64,000 bases of DNA from Heterodera schachtii (lineage: Eukaryota; Nematoda; Chromadorea; Rhabditida; Heteroderidae): the NCBI GenBank assembly GCA_023374025.1, contig SIJG01000084.1:427159-491158 (forward strand), written 5' to 3'. Under the pieces are notes generated by a model. It made no database searches and was not told where the DNA came from. It saw only the letters and a list, made by a program, of their open reading frames with translations. Positions 31,806-42,955 of the stretch are shown here, piece after piece; position 1 is the stretch's first letter, and every line of letters begins with the position of its first letter. The translations under genes were made by a program, and so were the position numbers.

Positions 31806-31905
31806 TAAGTATTTATTAAAAATGCCAAAATGACAACGAAAACTCAAATTTTTCATATTTTTGGGTGGTGTAATTTGTAAAAATTTCCAAAAAGTCGATC
31901 TGTCA
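31806..31905 (+). mobile_element. Fragment of the 9631-type MITE
   Basis: AATGCCAAAATGACAACGAA through GGTGGTGTAATTTGTAAAAA to AAAGTCGATCT matches 9962-10058 closely. Both termini are missing. Confidence 0.6.
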
Positions 31906-31976
31906 AAACCGGGACCTTGGTACTCAGTTGTACTCAGTTGTCCGCTAACAGGTCCCGGTCCCGCTGCGCTCTAATC

Positions 31977-32655
31977 TAAACACTTGGAAACTGAGTCCCA
32001 GAGAAAATGGACTTCAGTACCGAAAAATAATAAACGGGAAATAACAATTAAAAGCAAAATTTCGCAAAAGGGAGCATGCGAAGACGGAGCAAGTAGTGGG
32101 GCGAGACGGAGGGCGGAGGAAAAAGTCTGACGAGCGCCACAGGCGGTTGACTGCGGAGGCCCGAAGGGCCCCCGCCAATCAGTCAACCGCCTGCGGGTCA
32201 CGCGCGGACTTCTTCCGTAGCCCGTAGTCTCGCCCCACCTACTGGCCGCCGTAGTCGAGTGTGCGGCGGTTTTTTAGCGCAATACTCGATATCCAAGGCT
32301 AAACGATTTTCGTGCATTATATAAGAAAAAACTTTTTTTTTTGGTACTGAAGTGTCCACTTTCACTGGGACTCAGTTGTCCCAGTGCCTAGATGTTATCG
32401 GTTCGAATTTATACCTTGTTTTTTAGACTTAGCTGATCAAGAGCTTTCGAATGATACCAAATTTGTCCAAATTTGGCCATTTTAAAGGGTCAGGAGACCC
32501 CCATTTGCACTCAATTTTTCGAATTTTGAACCAGTTCAAAAACCGGTTTTTTTGGCATTTCCGCAACTCGAGACATGCTTAGCTCCTTGAGACGAATCGA
32601 TTGGTATATCATTTGACCCATTTTTTCACGGGGCGTTCACTATAGTTTATCCAAA
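31977..32655. mobile_element. Long inverted-repeat element with GC-rich core (copy 2)
   Basis: The right arm ends ACTATAGTTTATCC as in copy 1 (16112-16850). The core from CCCGTAGTCTCGCCCCACC to GCTAAACGATTTTCGT is shared. The left arm is shortened and begins at CACTTGGAAACTGAGTCCCA. About 200 bases of extra GC-rich sequence, including the 32141-32192 hairpin, sit left of the core. The element abuts the 5' end of the membrane protein gene. Confidence 0.75.
32141..32192 (+). repeat. Perfect 13-bp GC-rich hairpin with nested stem
   Basis: AGGCGGTTGACTG (32141-32153) pairs perfectly with CAGTCAACCGCCT (32180-32192). Inside it GGCCC-GAA-GGGCC forms a second stem. It is strongly structured compared with any flank and lies in the extra part of the copy-2 element. 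Confidence 0.85.
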
Positions 32656-32775
32656 CCTCTATATTTATGCTGTCACGTGACAAAGGCAAAAATCCCTTTT
32701 CGATTCATTAGATGAAATTAAAAATAAATAATTATTTTCTCAAAATATATATGTATTAATTAGGCTGTGCATATT

Positions 32776-33196
32776 ATGGCATGGCTCTCTTTGCTTTGGG
32801 CTCTTTTTGTCGGCACTTTGTCTTTTGTCTTTGTGCCATTATTCAGCACTTATTCTTTGGTGGTATGTTTTTTTCATTGTTTATTACTTTTTTTTTTATT
32901 ATTTTCAATATTCCAAATTATTTAGTCCGTTTTTATCGCTTTGGTCACCAATTTGCCAATAATTGTGTTCGATTTGCTTGGGAAACGGTCCCATCGCATT
33001 TATTTGCCATTCCTTCTGATTAATGTGGGACTTCAAATTCATTAAAAATTAAAATTAATTTCACTTCCTTCAGGGCATTTGCATTCTTTTCGGTCTTTCG
33101 CAGATTGTTTATCTCATTTTGCACTCAGTTTTGGTGTTTAAAGTGCCCGACTTCTTTGAGAGTAAAATATTTACTTTTAAAATAAATCAAATTTAA
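32776..33196 (+). CDS. Multi-pass membrane protein gene, 5' and perhaps 3' incomplete
   Basis: Three exons in one phase: 32776-32862 (MAWLSLLWALFVGTLSFVF, then PLFSTYSLV), 32926-33024 (SVFIALVTNLPIIVFDLLGK, then SHRIYLPFLLIN) and 33074 onward (GICILFGLSQIVYLILHSVL, then KVPDFFES). Introns are 63 and 49 bases with GTATGT..TTTAG and GTGGGA..CTTCAG. Three hydrophobic helices are evident. The frame can close at 33194-33196, or splice at GAGA|GTAAAA. An acceptor-like TAATTAG just before the start suggests a missing upstream exon, possibly displaced by the adjacent element. I do not recognise the family; it has the look of nematode four-helix membrane proteins. Confidence 0.6.
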
Positions 33197-33660
33197 AAGT
33201 AAAATGCAAATGGTTCTTTTTTATTCGGCATTCATTTAAGTGCACCAACAAAATGAAATTTGAGTTAAAGCTGATTGTGAGGCTATTCTAAAATTGGCTA
33301 ATGCCAATTTTTGGAGCGGGGGGGGGGGAAGGAAATGCAAGGTTTGACGAAGTACGAAAAAGTGCAAGTGATCAAATTAAAGCAAAATCATTCTTTAAAA
33401 ATTAAAAGCAAAATTATTATTTTAGTTAAATTTAATAATTTATTATATTTGGAAATTATATAATTAACTAAAAATAATGCAGCTTCAGCCCACTACCCAT
33501 AAAATTTTACTTAGCTCGCTAATATTTTAAATAGTAATTATTAAATTTAATTAACATAATAATTTTACTTTTATTTTTAAAATTTACTTTTATTTTAAAC
33601 AATTATTTGCTTTAATTTTTTAAATAATAATTTTGCTTTTATTTTTTAAATATAATTTTG
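33197..33660. other. AT-rich spacer
   Basis: No gene was recognised. A G-run occurs at about 33318-33327. From here on the base composition becomes strongly AT. Confidence 0.4.
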
Positions 33661-33675
33661 CTTTTATTTTAATCA

Positions 33676-33830
33676 CTAGCGAGGTCAGCGCCTTCGGCGC
33701 ATCCCCCGCTAGGTATTACGATTGTATTATAGGCTTATGAATGATAAAATCGACTGGCTCGGCCGCTTCGCGGCCTCGCATCCTTTTCTTGGCTTTTTCT
33801 CCAATCGCCGGGACTCAACCCACCAGCATA
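33676..33830 (+). repeat. Two TTCG-capped GC hairpins in AT-rich DNA
   Basis: GCGCCTTCGGCGC (about 33691-33703) and GGCCGCTTCGCGGCC (about 33760-33774) are perfect short hairpins about 60 bases apart, in a GC patch starting GCGAGGTCAGC. It does not fold as a tRNA by eye. It may be a structured RNA or transposon end. Confidence 0.5.
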
Positions 33831-35872
33831 ACAATCGCCATAAACTAATAATTTTAGAAAATTGGAATTTAATTTGTACTTATTAATCTCTTAATATTTA
33901 AATAAATATAATAGCTTTATATTTTGTTTAATGACTAGCGATTTATAGACAATTATGCAGGATTTTAAATCAGAATCATTAGTCGTTCACTATTAAACGA
34001 TTTATTATTCCATTTAAATAATTTTCTTTTAATTATTCCATATTTGATCATTACGACTAAAAATAAATAAGTTAAATTTTAGTGTTTCATTGGTTCTTAT
34101 TCCTCTCTAATAATTGCTAATAATTTGTTTGTTTATTTAGCTTATAATTTAGATTGATACATTTCATTAAATAATCACTTCTAAAGAATAATGCTTCTCT
34201 TGTGAATTTGTTGGAGATGTGTGCAGAAGCAAACATTTTTCATTCTCGATGTTTACTTTTTTTTTTTTTTAATATTTAGCTTAAGTTTTTTTTTCAGCTT
34301 ACAAAATTTTTTGTAAAATGTAGTGATTTTTATGTCCACCATTATTTATTTAATAAGGAATGTTTTTTATTACTAAAATAATGTAATATGTTCACAATAA
34401 CTTTATTGTGGTAGTTTTTTACCTTATAAATTTACCTCATACATTCTTATCTTTAAAACAAACAAGAAAAAAACTTTCGTCTATTATTTTATTAAGGTCG
34501 CATTTTTGAAGTATGCAATAGCGATTATATAATATATATTATGCTTTTTATTCAGCTGATTATTTTTTTATTTGTTCAAATATAATATAATATTTTTCAA
34601 ATTCAAATTACATTAATACAAACTAAATAATTTTGTATGTATTAGAAATTGTCCCCTTTTCACCAGTGCATTGCACGGCCATTGTGACATTATATATTAT
34701 TTAGTAGAATTTAATTTAATTTTTTTCTTCGATTTATTTGAATTTTTCCATACTTTTAAAATTCTATTTATTATTGGGGTTTCAGGCATGTAATATTTCA
34801 TTATTTGAGTTTTGTTTTGAGTTCTTTGAAAATTATGCTTCCATTTAATTTATGCTTTTTTCAGAACTTCATAATTATCAAAATATGATCGTTTTTAGTA
34901 AAAGCCGGGACTTCTTGATTATTTTATTCAATTTTCAAATTGTTTTATATTATTTAAAAATTGGAGTCTTTTAATGGTTTTTTCGCGTTTTGTGTGTTTC
35001 CATTATGTTTTATATAATATTTTTATTAATTTTTTATATTTAAAATGATTAAAAAATTATTCATTCTAGTCGGGGTTCGAACTTCGAATCTATTTGTTCC
35101 GTTCTTGCATTGAGTAATATTAAAAATAATTGTTTCATTCCTGCTGTTCCTTAGAAATGCGATGTTCCAGCGGTTGCAGTAACTCTTATATTCCAAATAT
35201 TTTGCTTAAATTTTATTTTTTGGATTTAAAATAATTACATTAAATATGAAATTAAAAAGTTACAGTTGACCTAGAACATTCGACGAAACTAGCCTTTATC
35301 ACTATGTATTGTCGACAAAATTGTTCTCTTTTTATAATTTCATGTTAATAATGATTTTTCTTATACTTTTTTTATTTCAATATTATTTTTTTCTACATGA
35401 TTCCTATTTAGAAATTATTTATGTCTTAATTGTTTTCACATTATGTAAAATATTTTTTTTTCTCACTATTTCTTGTAAGTACAGCTTTAAGATTGATGAA
35501 TATTTTAACTTTCTCGGATTGTAATTAAGCGTAGTTTTTTTCAATAGATTAGAACGAATAATTTTAATTCAACTCTTAGTTCCAAACCTTTTATTATTAT
35601 TGCGGTCTAAAAAATATGCAACCTTTTCATCTGTCATTCCTAATTTTTGGTAAAAAATTCTATATTTAATAAGTGCTCTAATATTAATGTATTTTGCTTG
35701 TAATGTTTTAGCTTAATTGTTGCCATTTAATAATCCGGTCATATTAAATTTTATTTATAACTATTGCTAGAGGAATTTTTAAAAAATTTAAATATCGAAA
35801 ACTTGGCTGGGGACGAACCGTGCGGGGCTGAAACAATAGCAATGCATCATTAACAGGGAACGGATTTATATG
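33831..35872. other. Gene desert, T-rich
   Basis: About 80% A+T by eye. Frames such as 35309-35524 are Phe/Leu/Ile/Tyr-rich translations of T-rich DNA with no second line of evidence. Confidence 0.5.
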
Positions 35873-36060
35873 TTTTTACATATTTTTTTTGCGCATATGC
35901 TATCGCATGAAAAGCTCAAAAATAGCATTTTTACCAGTTTTCCTTTCAATCAGAGCGAGTTTTTAGCATATAAAAAACATATTTTGGACTTTTTGTGAAT
36001 AAAAACATATTTTGGGGTTTCGGCAGTTTTTGTCACATATTTTGGCGATTTTTTGAAAAA
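35873..36060 (+). mobile_element. Fragment of the ACATATTTT-type MITE
   Basis: Repeated ACATATTTTGG words and TTTTTACATATTTTTTTTGC match the interior of the element at 2232-2778. No terminal repeats remain. Confidence 0.55.
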
Positions 36061-36676
36061 ATTTGTGTTTTTTTTTTACAAATTGCCAACATATTTGTTA
36101 AAATTTTTTAAATTCCTTTTCTTTCCTATTTTAATAGTTAATACTGGTGCATTTAAAAACATACTTTTCAAAACTAAAAAATTGTTGGATTAAACGAGTC
36201 GAAATTAAGCCCAATTAACTGCCTTATTTTCTGAATTGAACAAATTATTTATTTTTTTTATTATTAATTGAAAAGCGATATTATAAATTTTTACATTTTA
36301 ATTTTAATTTATTTTTTTGCCCTAATTTTAATTAATTAATAATTAATTGAGCTCTGTACGCAATTAGACAGTAAAGTCGCCTTTAACTTTTTCAATGCCC
36401 TTGATGAATTTCTGTTCCCGTTGGCCCTTAGGAAAGGCGTTTTAAATAAAAATTGGAAAGGATGTACTGTACACACTAAAATGTATTGTGATTTGTCTAT
36501 TGTATTGTGGTTAGTATGGGCTCAAAATTCTGCTACCTCCTCGCGGTGAGTCCGGAAACAGAGTTATTTAGAAAATATTATTTTTATTTTTCTTGCACTG
36601 GAATTAACTCTGGGTAAAGCAGTCGTAAATTTGTCTAATTTGTGATAAATTTTTAAAATTTTTTTGTTTTAATAAA

Positions 36677-36990
36677 ATCCCCAAATGTCGGGTCCCCAAA
36701 AGTCGGGTCCCCAAATGTCGAGTTCCCCAAATGTCGGATCCCCAAAAGACGTTCAATCCCCAAATGTCGGGTCCCCAAATGTCGGGTTCCCTAAGTGTCG
36801 GGTCCCCAAAAGTCGGGTCCCCAAATGTCGAGTTCCCCAAATGTCGGATCCCCAAAAGACGTTCAATCCCCAAATGTCGGGTCCCCAAATGTCGAGTTCC
36901 CCAAATGTCGGATCCCCAAAAGACGTTCAATCCCCAAAAGTCGGGTCCCCAAATGTCGTGTCCCCAAGTTGCAAATCCCCAAAAGTCGCA
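36677..36990 (+). repeat. Minisatellite of CCCCAAATGTCGGGT units with higher-order structure
   Basis: About twenty units of 15-16 bases (CCCCAAATGTCGGGT, CCCCAAAAGTCGGGT, CCCCAAATGTCGAGTT) are arranged so that a longer unit containing GGATCCCCAAAAGACGTTCA recurs three times. Several frames on both strands are open through the array (Pro/Ser/Gly-rich), which is a consequence of the repeat and not evidence of coding. Confidence 0.9.
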
Positions 36991-39900
36991 CCACGTGTGC
37001 AACAATCTCTTTTTATTCAAGAGCGAAAGTATAATTTTGCACTGAGCAGATTATTTTTCTACACAATTATTGATATTTTTACATTATGGGTCCGCTTTCA
37101 GAAATTTGGACTTCATTTTTCTTTCTAAACAAAAAGAAAAGAAAATGTGGTACCATAACAGAAAAGTAATGATATCTTTCATTTTTTATTTTTAATGCGT
37201 ATAACAATGTATTTTTAGATATAATTTTTAAATTAATAATTTGTCATTTATTTTTGGGTTTTTTAAAAATTCTATTAATCTCATGAGCCATCGTCAACCA
37301 AAACTGATTCAGATTCGATGCCTTGGCAATTTCTGATTTAAAAACACCAATTGAATTTAGCTTTTAGTTTTATCATATTTATAACATTATTTATTAATAA
37401 TATTATATATATACTTTTGAATTTTTTATTATTTAATAACTGCTTAAATTAATTAGATTAATTTTTTTTAGTTTCGATAACAGACTTTTGTTAGCTTATA
37501 TATTTTAATTGAATAATTGTATAAACATTACACTTTTCAATAAATTCACCAGAGGGGCATTCCTGTTTGGGAGATTTTTCCTAGTTTGTTTTTTTAAGTT
37601 GTCAGATTTTTAATACTTTTACATGACCGTTTTTGAAATGGTATTTGACCTAAGTTGAATTTCATTAATTTTATGATTAATTTTTAATTTCTAATTGCAT
37701 TTATCCAATTTGCCGTGATTTATGCGTTAAAACATAATAAACACGATGGATCATTTATAAATACGTTATGATTAACCGATATTATATTTTAAAGATATTC
37801 TTGTTGCAATTTACAGTACAAAACTTCTATATTCCTCAGGCGGCGCTTACGGGCTTGCTGGACTCCAATTTCCCATAAAATTTTTAAAATTGGACCCAAA
37901 AATCCAAATAAAATGATCCTTATATGGTAAATCTGTTAACAAACCTTATCTGAGTTTGCAGTTAACCAATCGGCGCTGCCGGACTTCAAAAGTCTTAAAT
38001 TTTTAAATTACTCACAAAAATTTACAAAAATGATTATTTATTGAATTGATAACTAGGTTGGGATTTTTAAGGGCGAAAAAGCCCAATATAAGGCCATAAA
38101 GCAATATTCACTGCTTGCGTTACAAATGAGGTACATTTCGAAATTTCGTTGGTAGAATGCACACGATTATCGGCCAAAATTTGTTGTATTTTACTGAATT
38201 TTTTGGTGTCGATTATGTATTTTTTGTTTATATTGCGTATTTATTTTTGTAAAATTGTTCTTACTTTTTAAGCGTGACAAAAATTCATTTGTGCTACAAT
38301 ATTTTTACCAGTCGATTAAGAATTTTAAAAAATTTTTCGTTCTAATACAACAATCCAAGAGCTAAAATTATTTGTTTGAATACTTTTTTTCCATTTTTTA
38401 TTTCTTTAAATTAATTTAAAACATTCTCATTTTTAGTAAATTCCATAAGAAAACGAAAGTAAAAATTTTTACTGGAATAAAATTTGAATTTAAAACATTT
38501 TTAATGTTTCTCTTTTTCAGTAAAATGTTTTGTCCATTTATATCTTAGTACTCAAATATTCGTTTGCTTATCAACAAAAATAAAATATTTATGTTTTATT
38601 TTTAAATTTATTTTTAAGGAATGTAAAACATAAATTATGTATTATTTTGAATATAAACAATAGCATCATTCAAAGTATTTATTAATCAAAAATCTTTATA
38701 TGGGGAATGTGTCAGTTGCTTAATTGTCCTAGCAAATTTCTACAATCGCCATTATGGTAGTGCGTGCAACTGCACTGGTTGCGCAGTTGCTGCTATAATC
38801 CAGAAAATCTTATTTGTTTTTGTTTTGTATATTTTGCTTTTTTAAAACTATAAATACAGTAAACATCATAAAACAACATTTAACATTATATATTTATCTC
38901 TATTTATCCATTTTATTCTCGATCATATAATTGATTGACAAAATTACATTATATGAAAATTTTAAAGTATTGAACTCTAATTTTGATCTATTTTAAAAAG
39001 TTTAAATAATATTTTAACTCTTTATAATTTAATAAAATTGAATTGTGGGTTTTTTTTGCATTTAAAAACTGTTTGAAAGTGATGAACAATTTACCTAATT
39101 AATTTATGGTTATATATATATTCTTTCTTGAAAATTTAAATATTTTGAATTTATTCGTTCAAATAATATATTAGAAAACTTTATTTGATTTTAATATTGT
39201 TATAATAATAATAATATATCAAAAGTATAATTGTTAAGTTTACGTAAGTTTTAAAGTAAATTTTATGAGACAATTCTTATTATACATTTCATCTAAAAAA
39301 AGGCAAACCACGTTCGTTTAAAAAGTTATTTTTAGGAATTTAAATTTAATTAAATTTTATTCCTTTTGCTTTTATAATAAATAACATATCCTTAATATTT
39401 TAACCCTATTATTTTAATTTAGATAAATTTAAATTAATAAATTATTGGTTAATCTTTTTATAAAAAAAGCTTAGTTTGTCAGGTATTCTAATGTCAACAA
39501 TTTCTCGCTTTTAAGAATATTTTTTAAAAAATTGTGATAATTTTTTTACTTTGCCTTTTATTTTTTTCAAATCCAATAATATTTATTTGATTTTTTCTGG
39601 CAATTCAGAAATTTAGCAATTTAATAGATTTTATAATATTTCAATTACTATTTTTCATATGATTATTTTTTTGTTTCTCTGCCTGACTAATAGATTTTTT
39701 TTTACAAAAATTGCTCATTGGTATGTGATTTCTTTTAATTGATTAAAATAAATTTTTCATAATTAATTGTCACGTTTGCATTTCAATTTGTTTATTGTCA
39801 ATTGTTAACTAAATCTTTCATGCCAGATGTATTTATTTCCGGTTTTATTAATCTTTATTTTTAGCTTAATAAATATCATCACATTATATTATGAATTTAA

Positions 39901-40847
39901 AATCTATAGAACTTATATTAAAAACCCCATATAAAACCCTGAATTATTATTTTCTGAAATCTATCATTTTTGTTATGAATTTTATTATACTTTAAAATAG
40001 TTTTTATATTTAAAATCAGAAGATATTTTTAATTTTTTATTAGTGCTTAATAATTTTTGATGTATTTAAGATAGTTGATTGAAATGTGAAAATAGTTGCT
40101 AAAAGCTTTTAAATTGAGCGGTGTAAAATGACAAAATTTATTCAAAAAAGAAAAACTAATAATAAATTTTTCCTTTTTAAATAGTGAAAAAACTATAAAT
40201 TGCAGACCTCGTTAGGATTGTTAATTATGTAATATCTCACAAAGATTTGCAATTAATAATTTATTTTGTTATTTCATTATTTTGCGAGAATATTTTTATT
40301 ATATGCTTTTAAATAAATTTATGCTTTTTATATTGTTTTTATTTTTCAAGCTCAGATCTTTGTCTGATAATTAAAGGGAAATGACTAGCCATTTTTCTTG
40401 AATAAGAACATTGAATTGTGCTTTTTAAAGATGTGTTAGGGCATGTGAAGCTTGAAATTGGAATCCTAATTTTTACAAAAAATATTCCATTTATATGTGA
40501 ATATTTTTTTGGTCATTTTCTTAAATAGCTCTATTAAAGAATACCTAAAGCAAATGAACGCCCGTTGTTGATTAAATTTACATTGACTACCTATATTTAT
40601 ATTCTTTTTAATATTTAAAATCCATATAAAATTCACTGCCATATATTATTTTTATCTTTATATGCTATGCATTGTTGTTTTTCTAGATATTTTTATTTAT
40701 TAAAAGTATTTAGGCATTTTTTGCTTATTCTAATTAAAACTCTTTTTTTTCAATTATAATACTTTTGATTAAATAAAAATTTTATTTAAGACGTGATTAT
40801 TTTTAACTAAGTTTTCAAAATACAGTTTTATATTTTGGTAAATAATA
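36991..40847. other. Gene desert, T-rich
   Basis: No exon series was found. Short GC patches at about 37838-37865 and 37965-37990 (GGCGGCGCTTACGGGC; CGGCGCTGCCGGAC) and about 38755-38800 are too short to assign. Confidence 0.5.
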
Positions 40848-41493
40848 GTAATGAGTAGGGATGCGACTTTTAGTGACGAAAAATCCCAAAATAGTTAACT
40901 AAAATAGTGAGTAAAAATGCCAAAATAGTGAAGAAATAGTGACAAAAAGTCCGAAATAGTGACAAATAGTGACATAATTTTCAGCCAAAAATTGAGCAAA
41001 AATAATTTTTTATTCACTGAATGCAGTTGCAAATGATGTAAATTTCCTTTCTAATATTTTCTTGGCAAATATTGACATTTTTAAACCAAAAATTTTGTCA
41101 AGAAAAAAAATTTGGGGGAAAAATTTTTATGAAAATTTTCCAATTCTTAATGGTATTTTTTGAAAAAAAAAATTTAGGCGATTCTTAGGGGTGCATTTTT
41201 TTTAAATTTTTTTGGTCGATTCTTAGGGGTGTATTTTCCGTTTTTATTGCATTTTTGTTAAGGAATTTTCCAAAAAAATGTCAAAATAATGAAAAAATAG
41301 TGATAAAAAGCCAAAAAATAATGATTTTTAACTATTTTAGTGACGAAGTCGTCAAAATAGTGATTTCTAGTGACCGATAGTGACATCAGAATCGAAAATT
41401 TTTAATGCAGAAATGCGTTTTTTGAGCTCCTTTCTTCAAATCAATTGAGCAAAAATTTAGTTAAAACCTAAAAATCGCATCCCTAGTAATGAG
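40848..41493 (+). mobile_element. hAT-like MITE, AGTGACGAAAA body type (complete)
   Basis: The element is 40856-41485. The left end is TAGGGATGCGACTTTTAG, and the right end is its near-perfect inverse (TAAAAATCGCATCCCTA). A perfect 8-bp duplication GTAATGAG flanks it at 40848-40855 and 41486-41493. The interior consists of AATAGTGACAAAAAG words, with CGATTCTTAGGGGTGTATTT and TTTTTGAGCTCCTTTCTTC modules shared with other families. Confidence 0.92.
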
Positions 41494-41806
41494 ATATAAA
41501 ATGTTCGTAATTTATGAGTTTATTAAATTTGAATTATTCTTGGTTTATTTATTTTTAAATATTAATTTGGGCTTATAAAGAAGAAAAGGGCAAGAATTTA
41601 CATGAATTTAAAAGAGCCTTCATTAAAAAATAAATTTAATGTCATCCGACTTATTATGCTTTCAATTAATAAATATTATAAAACTTTGACCTTTATATTA
41701 GGGTTTAAAAAGTATTCGATTTGATAATAGGTATAATTTAAAATTAATTCACAATAGTTAATTATTTGTTTTATATAATTTTGATCTGTTAATTTTTCAG
41801 AACGAA

Positions 41807-41970
41807 ATGAGGATTGCCTTGTTCCAATCATATTAAAATGATGCATTACTAGGCAATAATTTTGTCAAAACTATAATTGTATTTTTCTTATCAATATTAT
41901 CCATTCAATCGGCTGCAAGCACAACTAAAGCGCTTTCCAGCCGGCCTATCATGAAGGCGAGCAAAAAAAC
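41807..41970 (+). pseudogene. Exon-like remnant of a secreted protein
   Basis: After a TTTTTCAG acceptor an ATG at 41807 opens MRIALFQSY and a stop. A different frame then reads a signal-peptide-like NNFVKTIIVFFLSILSIQSA and STTKALSSRPIMKASKKT, running into a good donor (ACG|GTAAGC at about 41970). The patch is clearly richer in GC than its surroundings. The two frames do not join cleanly, so it is at best a damaged first exon. No family was recognised. Confidence 0.35.
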
Positions 41971-42447
41971 GGTAAGCGGCAGTATCAATACTTTTTATTT
42001 TTTAGGTTTGTTAAACTTAATGATAATTTTTTCATTTAAAATAATATATTACATGTTTTATACATTCTTTCATTTCATTAAATTTAAATCGATAATATTC
42101 ATTTTTTGGTTTCTTAAATATAATAATAATGTTTTTCATTTAAAATAATTTCGTACCTTTACTAAATTATTTTCTTTTAATATTTATGAATTTCTAAATT
42201 TTCTCTAAATAATGCTTAAGAATTTTAGACAACTTTGTCTATAAATATATTTGTATTTGGGTTTATTTTTTATCTGTATATAAATTAAGATTATATATTT
42301 TTTTAATGTATTATTTTCCTTATTTCAAGTACGGCTTACATTACTTTAGAGCTTGTTCCTTTATGTCATTGATATAGTCTTACAGCTTCTGTGACCTGTT
42401 TAATTAATAAAAATAAACTTTTGACCAATAAAAAAAATTAATTTTGT
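41971..42447. other. Gene desert, T-rich
   Basis: Nothing supported. Confidence 0.5.
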
Positions 42448-42451
42448 TTTT

Positions 42452-42478
42452 GCCGGCTGCGCCTATCGGCACCGCCGG
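42452..42478 (-). repeat. GC-rich hairpin module, reversed copy
   Basis: CCGGCTGCGCCTATCGGCAC followed by CGCCGG is the reverse of the module at 10912 and elsewhere. It lies about 370 bases from the TTTCGC-rich tract, the same association as at 19.5-20.0 kb. Confidence 0.8.
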
Positions 42479-42839
42479 ACCCCTTTATCCTAAAAGTCTT
42501 TAGAAAAAATTCGCCGCGAAAAAAAAAGAAGTTTGGAAAAACAAAAAATGTAATCAAAAAATTTTGATTTTTCTTTTAAATCCACTATTTTTATTGCACA
42601 TAATTTATTTTTTGAACGGTAATTTCTCGAAATTGCCACAATAATATTTTTATTTTAATTTATAATGGAAAAAAATAAACAGTAATTTTCAAAAAATGCA
42701 ATATCCGTTTTATAATTAATTCTATACAAAAATCTTTACGATAAAAAAAGAAATTTAAAAAAAATAAATATAATTATTATGATCATCGTAACACTTAAGC
42801 ATTAAAAAAGGAGAATTTTTTGAGACTTTCAAATCATCT

Positions 42840-42955
42840 ATTTTTGGAAAAAAATTTCGCTTTTTCGCTAATTTTGGGCATTTCGCTTTCGCCGTTTCGC
42901 TTTCTTTTTATTTTCGTTTCACTTTTTATTTTTCTCTTTGCAACATCCCTGTTTT
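42840..42955 (-). repeat. TTTCGC tract ending CATCCCTG
   Basis: This is the reverse-strand counterpart of 19493-19645. With the hairpin module at 42452 it probably represents one worn element of about 500 bases. Confidence 0.6.

Noticed and set aside
35055..35085. GGGGTTCGAACTTCGAATC, resembling a tRNA T-arm
   Set aside because: The stem pairs only with G-T wobbles, and no acceptor, D or anticodon arms can be drawn in the AT-rich flanks.
36604..37128. Open frames of 80-147 residues on both strands across the CCCCAAATGTCGGGT array
   Set aside because: A repeat unit free of stops opens several frames at once; there is no start context, splice signal or homologue.
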